Positions 35,226-44,521 of a DNA stretch of 64,000 nucleotides are shown here, piece after piece. A program made the position numbers and the translations under genes. The stretch covers positions 34,701 to 98,700 of the forward strand of contig JAJQBX010000027.1 of NCBI GenBank assembly GCA_021203065.1, in the 5' to 3' direction. Numbering within the stretch: position 1 is the first letter of the stretch; the number at the start of each line of letters is the position of its first letter. Source of the stretch: Oscillospiraceae bacterium (GTDB lineage: Bacteria; Bacillota; Clostridia; Oscillospirales; Ruminococcaceae). Below the pieces are notes generated by a model. That model worked only from the letters and a program-made list of their open reading frames with translations. It was not told the DNA's origin and searched no databases.

Positions 35226-36035
35226 ATGCTTGAAACAATTCAGAACATATTGGGCTTCGGTGTCGGGGATTTTACCATCGGGGGAATCCTAAATGCAATC
35301 ATTATTCTGGTCGTCTGCATACTCGTCATGCGGATACTGAATTCGGTTGTCGGGAAGATGCTCGACCGCTCAAAGCACCTTGACAAAACAATCTGCGGTT
35401 TCATAAAAACTGCGGCGAAAATTCTTCTCTGGATACTTACAGTAATCATCGTCTGCGACAGCTTAGGAATCTCCACCACCTCGCTTGTAGCTCTCTTAAG
35501 CGTTGTAACCTTGGCTCTTTCACTCTCGGTCCAGAACATCATGTCGAACCTCTTCTCGGGGATCACTCTTCTTATAACGAAGCCATTTGGCGTGGGGGAC
35601 TATGTCGACATCTCTGGGAAATCGGGAACGGTCAAGAGCGTCGGGCTCTTCTATACTGTCCTCGACACGGTTGACAACACGGTTGTGAGCATTCCGAACG
35701 CCGATGCGACTGCGGCATCAGTTCTCAACTACAGCCGTGAGCCGAAGCGCAGGGTTGATTTCAAGTTCACCGCCTCCTACGACTCGGAAACTGAGGACGT
35801 CAAGGCGGCGATCATGGAAGCAATCAATTCGGATGAGAGAATCCTCAGAGATCCCGAGCCATTCGTCAGACTCAGCGGCTATAACGCCTCGGATATTGAG
35901 TACACCGTCCGTGTCTGGGTCGAAAGCGCAAACTACTGGGACGTCAACTTCAACATGTATGAAAAAGTCCGTGAAACCTTCAAGTCCCACGGAGTTCAGA
36001 TGGCGTATAATCAGTTGGATGTACACATGAAGTAA
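35226..36035 (+). CDS. small-conductance mechanosensitive channel, MscS family
   Basis: The 269-residue protein has three membrane helices, the third carrying the pore pattern SLVALLSVVTLALSLSVQN. The MscS beta domain follows with PFGVGDYVDISGKSGTVKSVGLFYT and VSIPNADA, then the alpha/beta C-terminal cage. It opens under membrane tension to release solutes on hypo-osmotic shock. ATG 35226 has AGGAGG 7 nt upstream and its own promoter. It is divergent from the type III toxin-antitoxin locus. Length is standard. Confidence 0.93.
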   Translation: MLETIQNILGFGVGDFTIGGILNAIIILVVCILVMRILNSVVGKMLDRSKHLDKTICGFIKTAAKILLWILTVIIVCDSLGISTTSLVALLSVVTLALSLSVQNIMSNLFSGITLLITKPFGVGDYVDISGKSGTVKSVGLFYTVLDTVDNTVVSIPNADATAASVLNYSREPKRRVDFKFTASYDSETEDVKAAIMEAINSDERILRDPEPFVRLSGYNASDIEYTVRVWVESANYWDVNFNMYEKVRETFKSHGVQMAYNQLDVHMK

Positions 36036-36084
36036 ACTTCATGGTGAAATGAATTTCATGATGAAGTGACAGGCTCGCCGCATG

Positions 36085-36412
36085 GGTCTGTGGCGACGCC
36101 GCCCCTGCGGGGCGGACCCCTCAGTCAGCCACTTCGTGGCTGCCAGCTCCCCTTTCAGGGGAGCCTATTTTTATTCTCTCATAAGTTTGTTAAGAAAGCA
36201 AAAAGCCTCCCCTGAAAGGGGAGGGGGACCGCCGGCGAAGCCGGTGGTGGAGGGGTCGGCGAGCCCGCAGGGCGAGCCGCTTCGCCGCAAGCCGACTGAG
36301 GGGTCCGCCCCACAGGGGCGGCGAAGCCGGTGGTGGAGGGGTCGGCGAGCCCGCAGGGCGAGCCGCTTTGCCGCAAGCTGACTGAGGGGTCTGCCGCAGG
36401 AGACCGGGTATC
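36085..36412. repeat. GC-rich dispersed palindromic repeat, copy 4 (longest, partly tandem)
   Basis: One full unit (CCCCTCAGTCAGCCAC to GGTGGTGGAGGGGTC) is followed by two partial repeats of GGTGGTGGAGGGGTCGGCGAGCCC and GCAAGC(C/T)GACTGAGGGGTC. It fills the gap between MscS and the aminotransferase. Confidence 0.85.
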
Positions 36413-37682
36413 ACATCAGCCTCTCCGCCGCCGCAACCTTAACCGCCACAACGAATATCTCCATCGCTTTCTCCAGCTCGTCAAGAGACGGGTAGGAGGG
36501 GGCGATTCTTATGTTTGTGTCCTTCGGGTCGATGCCGTAGGGGAACGAAGCTCCTGCGCCGGTCATGGTGACGCCTGAGTCCTTGCAGAGGGCTACTATC
36601 CTCTTCGCAGTTCCCTCAGGACCGTCGAACGAGACGAAATAGCCGCCTTTCGGGTTGCTCCAAGAGCCGATTCCAAGAGGCTTGAGCTCACTTTCAAGAG
36701 TGTTGACAACGAGGTCGAACTTCGGCTTCAAGATGGCACGGTGCTTCTTCATGTGCTCCATAATTCCGTCGTAATCCTTGAAGAATTTGGCGTGACGGAG
36801 CTGGTTGAGCTTGTCGTAGCCAATGATCTGATAAGCCATCTGGGAGCGCATGAACTCCATATTCTCCTCGCTTCCGCCGACAGCGGCGATTCCTCCGCCG
36901 GGGAAAGAGATCTTCGAGGTCGAAGCGAAGATAAGGGGCATGTCAGGCTTGCCGGTCTTCTTGCACTCCTCAAGGATGTTGAGGATTTCGGCATGCTCGT
37001 CGGTCAGGTCGTGGACGCAGTAGGCGTCGTCCCAGTAGATTCTGAAATCGGGAGTTTTCGGATTAAGGTTTGCAAACCGTCTCACAACCTCGTCTGAATA
37101 GACGACACCAGTAGGATTGGCATACCTCGGTACGCACCAGATTCCCTTGATGTCCTCGTCCTCCGAAACGAGCTTCTCGACCATGTCCATGTCGGGACCG
37201 TCATCGAGCATCGGGACGGTTATCATCTCCATCCCGAAAGCCTCGCAGATTGCGAAGTGTCTGTCATATCCGGGAGCGGGGCAGAGCCACTTGACTGTTT
37301 TTCTGTGACACCACGGCTCGGGGCTGCCCTTTACTCCAAGGAGCATCGCCCTTGCGAGCGTATCATACATGAGCTGCAGGCTCGAATTTCCGCCGATTAT
37401 AATTTCATATCTTCCGACGCCCATCATCGGCATGAAGAGACGCTTCGCCTCGTAGATTCCGTCCAAAACGCCGTAGTTACGGCAGTCGACGCCGGTTTCG
37501 GAAATGTGGTCGCCGTCGAGGCAGTGGGTGAGCATTTCATTTGAGAGGTCAAGCTGCTCAGGGGAGGGCTTTCCTCTTGACATATCCAGCTTCAGACCAA
37601 GTGCTTTGTAGCTCTCAAGCTTCGAAAGCTGTTCTTTATAAAATTTTTCAAGATCACTCTTTGAAAATTCGGATAGCTTCAT
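36411..37682 (-). CDS. PLP-dependent aminotransferase, aspartate aminotransferase-like (PF12897 type)
   Basis: The 423-residue fold-type I enzyme starts with LDMSRGKPSPEQLDLS, has NYGVLDGIYEAKRLF, the Asn/Asp PLP-binding segments (RYANPTGVVYSDE, IYWDDAYCVH), and the Schiff-base Lys in FASTSKISFPGGG. This sequence type is annotated as aspartate aminotransferase in Firmicutes; the exact amino donor is uncertain. It works in the cytoplasm. It is monocistronic, with repeat copy 4 touching its stop. No promoter of clear quality is seen upstream. Confidence 0.88.
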   Translation of the reverse strand: MKLSEFSKSDLEKFYKEQLSKLESYKALGLKLDMSRGKPSPEQLDLSNEMLTHCLDGDHISETGVDCRNYGVLDGIYEAKRLFMPMMGVGRYEIIIGGNSSLQLMYDTLARAMLLGVKGSPEPWCHRKTVKWLCPAPGYDRHFAICEAFGMEMITVPMLDDGPDMDMVEKLVSEDEDIKGIWCVPRYANPTGVVYSDEVVRRFANLNPKTPDFRIYWDDAYCVHDLTDEHAEILNILEECKKTGKPDMPLIFASTSKISFPGGGIAAVGGSEENMEFMRSQMAYQIIGYDKLNQLRHAKFFKDYDGIMEHMKKHRAILKPKFDLVVNTLESELKPLGIGSWSNPKGGYFVSFDGPEGTAKRIVALCKDSGVTMTGAGASFPYGIDPKDTNIRIAPSYPSLDELEKAMEIFVVAVKVAAAERLM

Positions 37683-37846
37683 AACTTTATCCTCCGTAAA
37701 ATAATTCTCTCACAATTATATGCCCCGAAAGCAAAAATTGCAAGTTCTTTTATCGAGAACTTGCAAAATTACTCCCTTATGCACATAAAACCGGGCGTTT
37801 TTGGGGAGATTATAAAACATTTTGACCGGAGAAGTTGCAGACGCCT

Positions 37847-39187
37847 CTACAACATCTGCGCCATGTATAGTGGCAGGTGCAGAATTTCGTCCTTCATCAT
37901 CACGTCGCCGGAATAGAGGATGTAGGGCGTGCCGAGCTGATGGGAAAACTTATGACGGAATTTATCGAGCGATGAATGTGAACGATAATTGCCCGATTTG
38001 ACTTCAATCGGGGAGATTTTCCTGCCATCAGCAATCAGAAAATCAATTTCCATATGATTCTCACGGTTTTCGCTGTCACTGCGGGAGTAGAAGTAGAGCT
38101 TGTGCCCGTTCGCTCTCAGCATCTGGGCAACAGCATTCTCCATAATCATTCCCTCGTTGATGTCAAGCTTGTCGAAGAGAATTGCTTTATAGAGCTCGTT
38201 TGCGGTGAAATCCCTGTCCATAAATGTCTGCGTCACAAGAAGACCGGTGTCCGCCATGTAGCACTTCTGGGTGGAGTAATCCGCACTCAGTGCAAGCCCG
38301 ACATTCGGGTCAGTGCAGTTGAAGCAGGTGTTGACAATCATCGCCTCGTTAAGCCAGATGAAAGAATCCTCATAGGTTCTGAACCGTGCTTTCTTGCCAA
38401 GAGAAGAAAGCTTGTACTTCTTTTCCTTTTTGGAAAGCTGTGCAGGTATTCCGTCAAAAACGGCATAGACCTTGTCTTCATATCCCGGAGCAAACTTGGA
38501 GACATCCTCCCGGTAAAGCCTCAGAATCCTGCGCTTTGCCTCGTCGGAGGCTTCGAAATTCTTGCCGTCAATATATTCAAGAACCGACTGCGGCATTCCT
38601 CCGACAAGCACATACTGCCGGAAATCGTTCATGATTTTGCGATGAAGAGCCTGCCCGAGCGGCTTTCTCTTTTCAAAGCACTTTCTGACAAGCGGCATCG
38701 TTGCCTCATCGCCCATCGCCCAGAGAAATTCCTCAAAGTCGAGCGGGAACAGCTCGATATGCTCCTCTTCAGACGGAATTATAATATCTTCGGTGTTCTT
38801 TTTGAGGCGAATCAGCGAGCCGGTCTCAACATAGTCATATCTGCCGTCAGCGACAAGATACTTGATAAGCTGCCGGGCTCTTGGAAACTGCTGAACCTCA
38901 TCAAAAACGATGAGCGTATCTCTCTCGTAAAGCCGGGTTGAATAGAATGCGCCGAGCTTGGCAAAGAACAGATCGAGGTCAGAGCTGTCGCTTTCAAACA
39001 TATCCAGAATATCTTTCGGCGCATTTCCGAAATCGATAATGATTGAGCTTTTGTATTCCTCACGGGCAAACAGCCCGACAATATAGCTCTTTCCGACACG
39101 CCTTGCTCCGTCAATCAGCAAAGCAGTCTTCCCACAGCTCTTTCTTTTCCACTCAACCATCCGGTCGTAGATCTTTCTCTTAAGCAT
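37847..39187 (-). CDS. AAA ATPase with DUF4143 (paralog A)
   Basis: The 446-residue protein has an AAA_14 P-loop (DGARRVGKSY, about 26-35), Walker B LIVFDEVQQF, and sensor TGSLIRL. A winged-helix linker and the C-terminal DUF4143 domain follow, ending with the nuclease-like MEIDFLIADGRKISPIEVKSG. These proteins are common and often multi-copy in anaerobes, and their role is unknown; the ExD..ExK pattern at the C-terminus recalls PD-(D/E)XK folds. It is a paralog of the gene upstream (about a quarter identity by eye). A three-unit repeat array overlaps its promoter. Confidence 0.88.
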   Translation of the reverse strand: MLKRKIYDRMVEWKRKSCGKTALLIDGARRVGKSYIVGLFAREEYKSSIIIDFGNAPKDILDMFESDSSDLDLFFAKLGAFYSTRLYERDTLIVFDEVQQFPRARQLIKYLVADGRYDYVETGSLIRLKKNTEDIIIPSEEEHIELFPLDFEEFLWAMGDEATMPLVRKCFEKRKPLGQALHRKIMNDFRQYVLVGGMPQSVLEYIDGKNFEASDEAKRRILRLYREDVSKFAPGYEDKVYAVFDGIPAQLSKKEKKYKLSSLGKKARFRTYEDSFIWLNEAMIVNTCFNCTDPNVGLALSADYSTQKCYMADTGLLVTQTFMDRDFTANELYKAILFDKLDINEGMIMENAVAQMLRANGHKLYFYSRSDSENRENHMEIDFLIADGRKISPIEVKSGNYRSHSSLDKFRHKFSHQLGTPYILYSGDVMMKDEILHLPLYMAQML

Positions 39188-39220
39188 CTGCGCTCGCCTC
39201 CAGTCTCATCTTTTTCCTAT

Positions 39221-39249
39221 ATTATAACCCATCATGCACGAAAAAGCAA
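39221..39249 (-). promoter_or_regulatory. promoter of AAA/DUF4143 paralog A
   Basis: Minus-strand TTGCTT (39244-39249), a 17-nt spacer and TATAAT (39221-39226). The -35 lies inside the first repeat unit of the array at 39235. Confidence 0.65.
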
Positions 39250-39322
39250 GTTCAAAACATCAGAAATTGCACGAAAAAGCAGGTTGAAACGCTCAGATTT
39301 GCACGAAAAGGCAACTTACACG
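39235..39322. repeat. three-unit direct repeat upstream of paralog A
   Basis: TGCACGAAAA(A/G)GCA begins at 39235, 39268 and 39300, spacings of 33 and 32 bp. Unit 1 covers the -35 element; unit 3 runs into the end of paralog B. Spacers between the cores are similar but less conserved. Confidence 0.85.
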
Positions 39323-40617
39323 AATTTCCTTGCTTTTCCCGCCAGATACAGCGGCAGATTTGTGATTCCGCCATCGGTTCTTAGGTTTCGCTTTGAAAAC
39401 CGGATAGCGTGTTCCGGCTTCTGGTCGGCAACATACTTCTTGAAAGACGGTGCGGATTTATCTTCGCCGGCTTTTACTTCCACCGGAATTATCTCCGTGC
39501 CGTTCTGAATGACGAAATCAATCTCGCTCGACTTGTCGGAATAATACCTCGGTTCAACCTCGAACTGCCCCTTGAGTTGTTGCAAGACATAGTTTTCGGT
39601 CAGTGCGCCCTTGAACTGGTAGTCGGACTTGAGGAGGATCGCACTATTGTCGATTCCCGCCATGTGCTTTAGTAGCCCTGTATCGAAGACAAAGAGCTTG
39701 AACTGGTCTAATTTGTCGAACGCCGACAGCGGATGCTCCATCTTCGAGACGTTATACAAACGGTTCAGCATTCCTGCCGACACAAGCCATTCGATAGCTT
39801 CCTCGAAGTCTTTCGCCCTGCCACCCTCACGGACAGCACCATACATAAACTTCTCGTTCGGCTTGGCAAGCTGGGTTACGATGCTTCTGAAAACCATCAG
39901 AATCCGCCCGCTGTTGACCTTGCCGTTATGCTTCGAGAAGTCGTTTTCGTAAACCTCAATCAGTTCCCGCTGAATCTGGCTTATCTTTGCGGGGTCTTTA
40001 TACTTGACCCAAGAGTCAACGCACTCCGGCATCCCACCGATTATGAGATAATTGTTGTAGGCTTCCAGAAGCCGGTTGTGGAAAATCTCCTCAATCTGTG
40101 TGCCAACCTGAATACTATCATAAAAAGAGAACAGCGCAGGGTCAACCGCTTCCAAGAACTCATCGAATTTGAGCGGATAAATGTCGAGTAGGTTAACCAT
40201 TCCGACTGGATAGGATTTCGGCTGTGCCAACAGCGTTCCCAAAAGGCTTCCTGCGGCAATCACATGGTACTCGTTCGCCTTTTCTTTGAAGTACTTGAGA
40301 CTATTGAGAGCCTCCGGACACTCCTGAATCTCGTCGAAAATAATAAGCGTCTTCTCCGGGAGAATCTTCTCGCCTGCAATCAGTGAAAGAAGCTCGATAA
40401 TTCTCTGTGGGTTCTTGTTCGCCTCAAAGATGGATTTCAGCTCGTCTTCCTCATCGAAGTTGAAATAGACGTAGCTGTCGTAGTAGTTCTGCCCGAACTC
40501 TTTCATGAGCCAGGTCTTGCCGACCTGTCTGGCACCTTTCAGGACAAGCGGCTTGCGGGTCTCGCTTAACTTCCAGTTTATCAGGTCTTTGATTGCATTT
40601 CGTTTCAAAAAAATCAC
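39316..40617 (-). CDS. AAA ATPase with DUF4143 (paralog B)
   Basis: The 433-residue protein has P-loop LKGARQVGKTWL (about 27-38), Walker B LIIFDEIQECPEAL, AAGSLLGTLL, and a C-terminal DUF4143 domain with EIDFVIQNGTEIIPVEVKAG. It is a paralog of the next gene downstream, with the same domain order; the biological role of the family is unknown. The start may be GTG 40617 or TTG 40608; the TTG gives the shorter N-terminus usual in the family. A second three-unit repeat array with different sequence overlaps its promoter. Confidence 0.88.
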   Translation of the reverse strand: MIFLKRNAIKDLINWKLSETRKPLVLKGARQVGKTWLMKEFGQNYYDSYVYFNFDEEDELKSIFEANKNPQRIIELLSLIAGEKILPEKTLIIFDEIQECPEALNSLKYFKEKANEYHVIAAGSLLGTLLAQPKSYPVGMVNLLDIYPLKFDEFLEAVDPALFSFYDSIQVGTQIEEIFHNRLLEAYNNYLIIGGMPECVDSWVKYKDPAKISQIQRELIEVYENDFSKHNGKVNSGRILMVFRSIVTQLAKPNEKFMYGAVREGGRAKDFEEAIEWLVSAGMLNRLYNVSKMEHPLSAFDKLDQFKLFVFDTGLLKHMAGIDNSAILLKSDYQFKGALTENYVLQQLKGQFEVEPRYYSDKSSEIDFVIQNGTEIIPVEVKAGEDKSAPSFKKYVADQKPEHAIRFSKRNLRTDGGITNLPLYLAGKARKFV

Positions 40618-40638
40618 CGCCTCATAAGCTCTGAGAAT

Positions 40639-40667
40639 AGTATAACACTTTTTCTGGACTTTTACAA
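40639..40667 (-). promoter_or_regulatory. promoter of AAA/DUF4143 paralog B
   Basis: Minus-strand TTGTAA (40662-40667), a 17-nt spacer and TATACT (40639-40644). Repeat unit 1 covers the spacer. Confidence 0.65.
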
Positions 40668-40728
40668 GGCGGAAATCACATTTTTTCTGACTTTTTCAGG
40701 CGAAAAATCACACTTTTTCTGATTTTCG
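40645..40728. repeat. three-unit direct repeat upstream of paralog B
   Basis: CAC(A)TTTTTTCTG cores have their CTG at 40654, 40687 and 40719, spacings of 33 and 32 bp. This is the same geometry as at paralog A with unrelated sequence. GGCGGAAATCACA and GGCGAAAAATCACA link the units. Confidence 0.82.
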
Positions 40729-40742
40729 TCACTGGCGAGGGT

Positions 40743-41321
40743 CTACACCCTGTCCACCATCTCGCTCTTCTCCTCAAGCTCGAGCTTGCGTTTGACCGTC
40801 GAGAGCTTTCCTATGGCGAGGCAGGCGAGGTAGCAGAGCGGCGAGAGGAGTATAGTCTTTAAATGGCTCGGAATGAGGCGGTATTTGAGGACAACCTCGT
40901 AGCCCTCATAGTCCCATATCACATAGAAGAAATAGTAGTCGATGTATAGATATATCAGGCAGGTCGCCAGCGTCAGTGCGAAGTAGTTTATGATGTTCTT
41001 CCTAAGGAACTGGCGGAACATTCCGCTGATTATCCCGCAAAAAAGGCAGAGATAGAGCCCTGTGAAGCCAAGGAGCTGCCCCGTCGCCATGTCTATCAGG
41101 ATTCCCGAAACCGCACCGATTATTGCCGACGGCACTTCCCCTTCATAGCAGGCAATAGCTGTCGAGAACGGGATGAGCATCAGGGCTTTTGCCGAGCTCC
41201 CGTCGCCTGAAACCATCTGGCAGTAGAAGAATATCAGCGTCAGCGAATAGAAAATCCATTTCAGGACTATCCGGAAATTCGGGGAAAGACCGGTGCTTTT
41301 TTGCTTACTCTGAGCTTTCAT
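40743..41321 (-). CDS. mreD: rod shape-determining protein MreD
   Basis: The 192-residue hydrophobic protein has about five or six membrane helices and the MreD pattern GSSAKALMLIPFSTAIACYEGEVPSAIIGAVSGILIDMATGQLLGFTGLY. MreD works with MreC and the RodA-PBP2 synthase in cell-wall elongation. ATG 41321 (MKAQSKQ) lies inside the end of mreC, a 17-nt overlap, pointing to coupled translation. mreB is not adjacent in this window. Length is slightly above average because of a charged C-terminal tail. Confidence 0.92.
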   Translation of the reverse strand: MKAQSKQKSTGLSPNFRIVLKWIFYSLTLIFFYCQMVSGDGSSAKALMLIPFSTAIACYEGEVPSAIIGAVSGILIDMATGQLLGFTGLYLCLFCGIISGMFRQFLRKNIINYFALTLATCLIYLYIDYYFFYVIWDYEGYEVVLKYRLIPSHLKTILLSPLCYLACLAIGKLSTVKRKLELEEKSEMVDRV

Positions 41322-42168
41322 CTTCGTAGCCGCTCCCCTTTCCCTCAAAGTCAACTATAACGTATACGCTCGTAAGCTCGCTCGGGTCGACAGTGGGCGT
41401 GATGACGGCTGTCCGGGAAAGACCGCTCGCGGTAATCTCCGTTTCGCCGACAGTTCCGACGATAAGACCGTTCGGAACGAGCCCAGAATAGCCGGAGGTT
41501 ACGACGATGTCGCCCGCCTCCATCTCGCAGTCGAGCTGGATATAGATCATCCGAAGAGTTCCGTCAAGAGCCAAGGTATAGCTTCCCTCGGTGACTCCCG
41601 TCTCGCCGGTCTCGACGCAGTAGACTCCCAAAGAAACGTCGTTTGAAAGTATAGTTGTGACCTTTGAGTAGGTATATTCAACCTCGGTGACGAAGCCAAC
41701 GATTCCGTTCGCCGTCACAACCGGGTCGTAATACTCGATTCCGTCCTTAGAACCCTTGTCGATGAAAAATGAGCCGTAGACGTCGTTGGCAGTCCTACCA
41801 ATAACCTTGCAGGGCTCGGAGAACTCGATTCCCTCGGTTGATTCTGCAAGGCTGACCATCTCCCGAAGCTGCTCGTTCTCCTGCTTTACAGTCTCATAGT
41901 CCGCCATCTCGCCGGTGAGGCGGGCTATCTCCTCTTTTAACTGCTGATTCTCTTCGTAATACTTCCCGGCATTGACGAACATGTCGATACGGGTGGTGAC
42001 CCAAGTGGAGATGCTCTGCGAAGCCGACTGGAACGGCTCAAGAATAGTCCCGAAAGCGGAGCTTATCACACTCCCCGACGCCACCGCCGCATAAATCATA
42101 ATCCCAATCATCAAGGCGGCAATACAAAGTATGACCTTGAACTTGGTGCTGGTGAAGAAGTCTTTCAT
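41305..42168 (-). CDS. mreC: rod shape-determining protein MreC
   Basis: The 287-residue protein has one N-terminal membrane helix (about 10-32), a coiled coil (NQQLKEEIARLTGEMADYE, about 73-105), and the MreC beta-barrel core (VIGRTANDVYGSFFIDKGSKDG, VTANGIVGFV, GDIVVTSGYSGLVPNGLIVG). It forms the extracytoplasmic scaffold of the elongation machine and activates PBP2. It is upstream of and overlaps mreD. PBP2 is encoded about 12 kb away on the other strand. Confidence 0.95.
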   Translation of the reverse strand: MKDFFTSTKFKVILCIAALMIGIMIYAAVASGSVISSAFGTILEPFQSASQSISTWVTTRIDMFVNAGKYYEENQQLKEEIARLTGEMADYETVKQENEQLREMVSLAESTEGIEFSEPCKVIGRTANDVYGSFFIDKGSKDGIEYYDPVVTANGIVGFVTEVEYTYSKVTTILSNDVSLGVYCVETGETGVTEGSYTLALDGTLRMIYIQLDCEMEAGDIVVTSGYSGLVPNGLIVGTVGETEITASGLSRTAVITPTVDPSELTSVYVIVDFEGKGSGYEDESSE

Positions 42169-42195
42169 TTGTATACCACCTCCTCTGGTTAATTC

Positions 42196-42415
42196 ATGTA
42201 GGGGCGGATATTATCCGCCTGCGCTCGCCCTGTGGGCTCGCGCACCCCTCCACCATGCTTCGCATGGTCCCCCTCCCCTTTCAGGGGAGGCTTTTTCTGC
42301 TTCTATCAGAAGCTTCTGGGAGAAGCAGTTATAGGCTCCCCTGAAAGGGGAGCTGTCGCCGCAGGCGACTGAGGGGTCGGCGAGCCCGCAGGGCGAGCGG
42401 CATCGGCGAAGCCGA
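42196..42415. repeat. GC-rich dispersed palindromic repeat, copy 5
   Basis: Reversed relative to most copies: CACCCCTCCACCATGC and CCCCTCCCCTTTCAGGGGAGG first, then AGGCTCCCC/GGGGAGCTGTCGCCGCAGGCGACTGAGGGG. It is preceded by the separate GTAGGGGCGGATATTATCCGCC palindrome at 42200. Confidence 0.85.
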
Positions 42416-42416
42416 C

Positions 42417-42450
42417 CATTGTACATTGTACATTGTACATTGTACATTCA
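42417..42450. repeat. CATTGTA 7-mer tandem array
   Basis: About 4.7 perfect copies of CATTGTA directly after repeat copy 5. Confidence 0.9.
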
Positions 42451-42894
42451 AAGAATTACTTCCCTAACCGTCCTCTGCACACCCATCCCCATCTTGTCAT
42501 AAAACGCCTTTGCTTGATCGTTTCCCTCCCAGACGCAGAGGATGAGGTTGTGGCAGCCGGTTTCTTTGGCATAGGCTTTGGCGAACTCATAGAGCTTCGT
42601 TCCGATGCCTTTGCCACGGGCATTTTCATCGACGCAGAAGTCTTCTATATAGAATGTCTTGACTTTTGCGAAGTTTTTAATGACGCAGAAGAGATGCCCG
42701 AGGACCTTGCCGTCCTCTTCGTAGACGAAAACCGGTGCGTTCTCGTCGTTAAAGAGCTTATTGAGCTCTTCCTCGGTGAACTTTACCTGCCTCTGACCAT
42801 AAATATCGGGGCGAATCTTCTGGTGAACAGCTCCCACCTGCTCAAGAAGCGAATAGATGGCAGGGGCGTCGGATATTTGTGCTGGGCGAATCAT
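42448..42894 (-). CDS. GNAT family N-acetyltransferase
   Basis: The 148-residue protein is a single GNAT domain. It starts MIRPAQISDAPAIYSLLEQ, has the acetyl-CoA-binding motif A (FCVDENARGKGIGTKLYEFA) and motif B (LILCVWEGNDQAKAFYDKMGM). It transfers an acetyl group from acetyl-CoA to an amine; the substrate is unknown. ATG 42894 with AGGTAAATA upstream. It lies just downstream of rny on the same strand, separated by a terminator. The end of the gene abuts the CATTGTA array. Confidence 0.88.
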   Translation of the reverse strand: MIRPAQISDAPAIYSLLEQVGAVHQKIRPDIYGQRQVKFTEEELNKLFNDENAPVFVYEEDGKVLGHLFCVIKNFAKVKTFYIEDFCVDENARGKGIGTKLYEFAKAYAKETGCHNLILCVWEGNDQAKAFYDKMGMGVQRTVREVIL

Positions 42895-42907
42895 TATTTA
42901 CCTCCAA

Positions 42908-42938
42908 ACAAAAAAGCGGGACTCAGCCCGCTTTTTAC
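42908..42938. terminator. terminator of rny
   Basis: AAAAAGCGGG(ACTCAG)CCCGCTTTTTA, symmetrical, working at least on the minus strand after rny. Confidence 0.85.
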
Positions 42939-44503
42939 TATTTTGCGTACTCTACGGCGCGGGATTCTCGGATTATGTTTACCTTAATCTGTCCGGGATA
43001 GTCCATTTCCTGCTCAATCTTCTGAGCTATTTCTCTGGCGACAATCACCATCTGGTCATCGTCGACCTTGTCAGGATAGACCATTATCCGCACTTCTCTG
43101 CCCGCCTGAATTGCAAACGATTTCTCAACGCCGTCATAAGAGGAACAAATATCCTCAAGCTTCTCGAGCCTCTTGATGTAGTTCTCGAAGTTCTCGCTTC
43201 TCGTTCCCGGTCTTGCAGCCGAAATGGCATCCGCCGCCTGAACCAGAGCCGCTATTACTGAATGGCACTCAACATCGCCGTGGTGAGCCTCGATAGCATG
43301 GATAATCTCGGGAGACTCCTTATATTTGCGGCAGACGTCGACGCCTATCTGGACGTGAGAGCCCTCAATCTCGTGGCTGAGAGCCTTTCCTATATCGTGG
43401 AGAAGTCCCGCACGTCTTGCGAGTGTCGGGTCAACTCCGAGCTCGCTCGCCATCATTCCTGCAAGGTGCGCAACCTCAATCGAATGGTTGAGGACGTTCT
43501 GGCGATAGCTCGTTCTGTAGTGAAGTCTTCCTATAAGCTTGACAAGCTCGTGGTTAAGACCGTGTACATTAGTCTCGAGGACAGCTCTTTCGCCCTCCGA
43601 CTTGATGACCTGCTCAACCTCACGGCGAGCCTTGTCGACGCACTCTTCAATCCTTGTCGGATGGATTCTGCCGTCCTGAATAAGCTTTTCAAGCGACAGC
43701 CTTGCAACCTCTCTTCTGACAGGGTCGAAGCAGGACAGGGTGATAGCCTCCGGTGTGTCGTCGATGATGAGATCGACTCCGGTGAGCTGCTCGAGAGCAC
43801 GGATATTTCTGCCCTCTCTTCCTATAATACGTCCCTTCATCTCCTCGTTGGGAAGCGGGACAACAGAAACTGCAGACTCGGAAACCTGATCTGCGGCGCA
43901 TCTGGCAATAGCCAGCGAAATAAGCTGTCTTGCCTTTGCCTCGCATTCCTCCTTTGCCTGAGATTCGTAGCTTGCAATCTTTACTGCTTTTTCGTGAATA
44001 AGGTCGTCTTCAAGTGATTTTAAGAGATATTCCTTTGCCTGCTCTGTGGTGAAGCCGGAAATTCTCTCAAGCTCACCAAGCTGGCTTTCCTTTACCTTTT
44101 CAGCCTCGGCAAGCCTTGATTCCGCCTGCTTCAGCTTACGCTGAACGTTTTCGTCCTTTTTCTCGACAGCTTCAAGCTTTTTGTCGAGGGTTTCTTCTTT
44201 CTGCTGAACTCGTCTTTCCTGACGGGAAACCTCGGACCTGCGTTCCTTCAGTTCCTTTTCGGTTTCCATGCGATTACGGTAGATTTCGTCCTTGGCTTCA
44301 ACAAGCTTCTCTTTTTTCAGAGATTCAGCCTGCTTGCCGGCTTCTTCTACAATTCTCTTCGCTTCTTCTTCAGCAGAACCGATCTGCGCTTCAGCGATTT
44401 TCTTTCTATGTTCAATTCCCATGCGGTAGCAAATAGCACCGCTTACGCCTGCTCCAACCGCAAGGGCAATAACACATAAAAGGATCGTAACTGGTAATGT
44501 CAA
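42938..44503 (-). CDS. rny: ribonuclease Y
   Basis: The 521-residue protein has an N-terminal membrane helix, a long coiled coil (about 30-190), a KH RNA-binding domain ([21 protein letters not shown]) and an HD phosphodiesterase domain ([17 protein letters not shown]). RNase Y is the main membrane-bound endoribonuclease starting mRNA decay in many Firmicutes. The start is TTG 44503, with GGAGAG 7 nt upstream. It is monocistronic, behind a leader of about 250 nt whose two ends pair (44522-44535 with 44732-44751). Length is normal. Confidence 0.96.
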   Translation of the reverse strand: MTLPVTILLCVIALAVGAGVSGAICYRMGIEHRKKIAEAQIGSAEEEAKRIVEEAGKQAESLKKEKLVEAKDEIYRNRMETEKELKERRSEVSRQERRVQQKEETLDKKLEAVEKKDENVQRKLKQAESRLAEAEKVKESQLGELERISGFTTEQAKEYLLKSLEDDLIHEKAVKIASYESQAKEECEAKARQLISLAIARCAADQVSESAVSVVPLPNEEMKGRIIGREGRNIRALEQLTGVDLIIDDTPEAITLSCFDPVRREVARLSLEKLIQDGRIHPTRIEECVDKARREVEQVIKSEGERAVLETNVHGLNHELVKLIGRLHYRTSYRQNVLNHSIEVAHLAGMMASELGVDPTLARRAGLLHDIGKALSHEIEGSHVQIGVDVCRKYKESPEIIHAIEAHHGDVECHSVIAALVQAADAISAARPGTRSENFENYIKRLEKLEDICSSYDGVEKSFAIQAGREVRIMVYPDKVDDDQMVIVAREIAQKIEQEMDYPGQIKVNIIRESRAVEYAK

Positions 44504-44521
44504 CTAACAACTCTCCTTTCT

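Noticed and set aside
38054..38941. 295-codon open frame on the plus strand
   Set aside because: Shadow of the AAA/DUF4143 gene on the other strand.
39235..40728. Possible CRISPR array
   Set aside because: Only three short degenerate units at each site, spacers are similar to each other, no cas genes; the position at promoters fits operators better.
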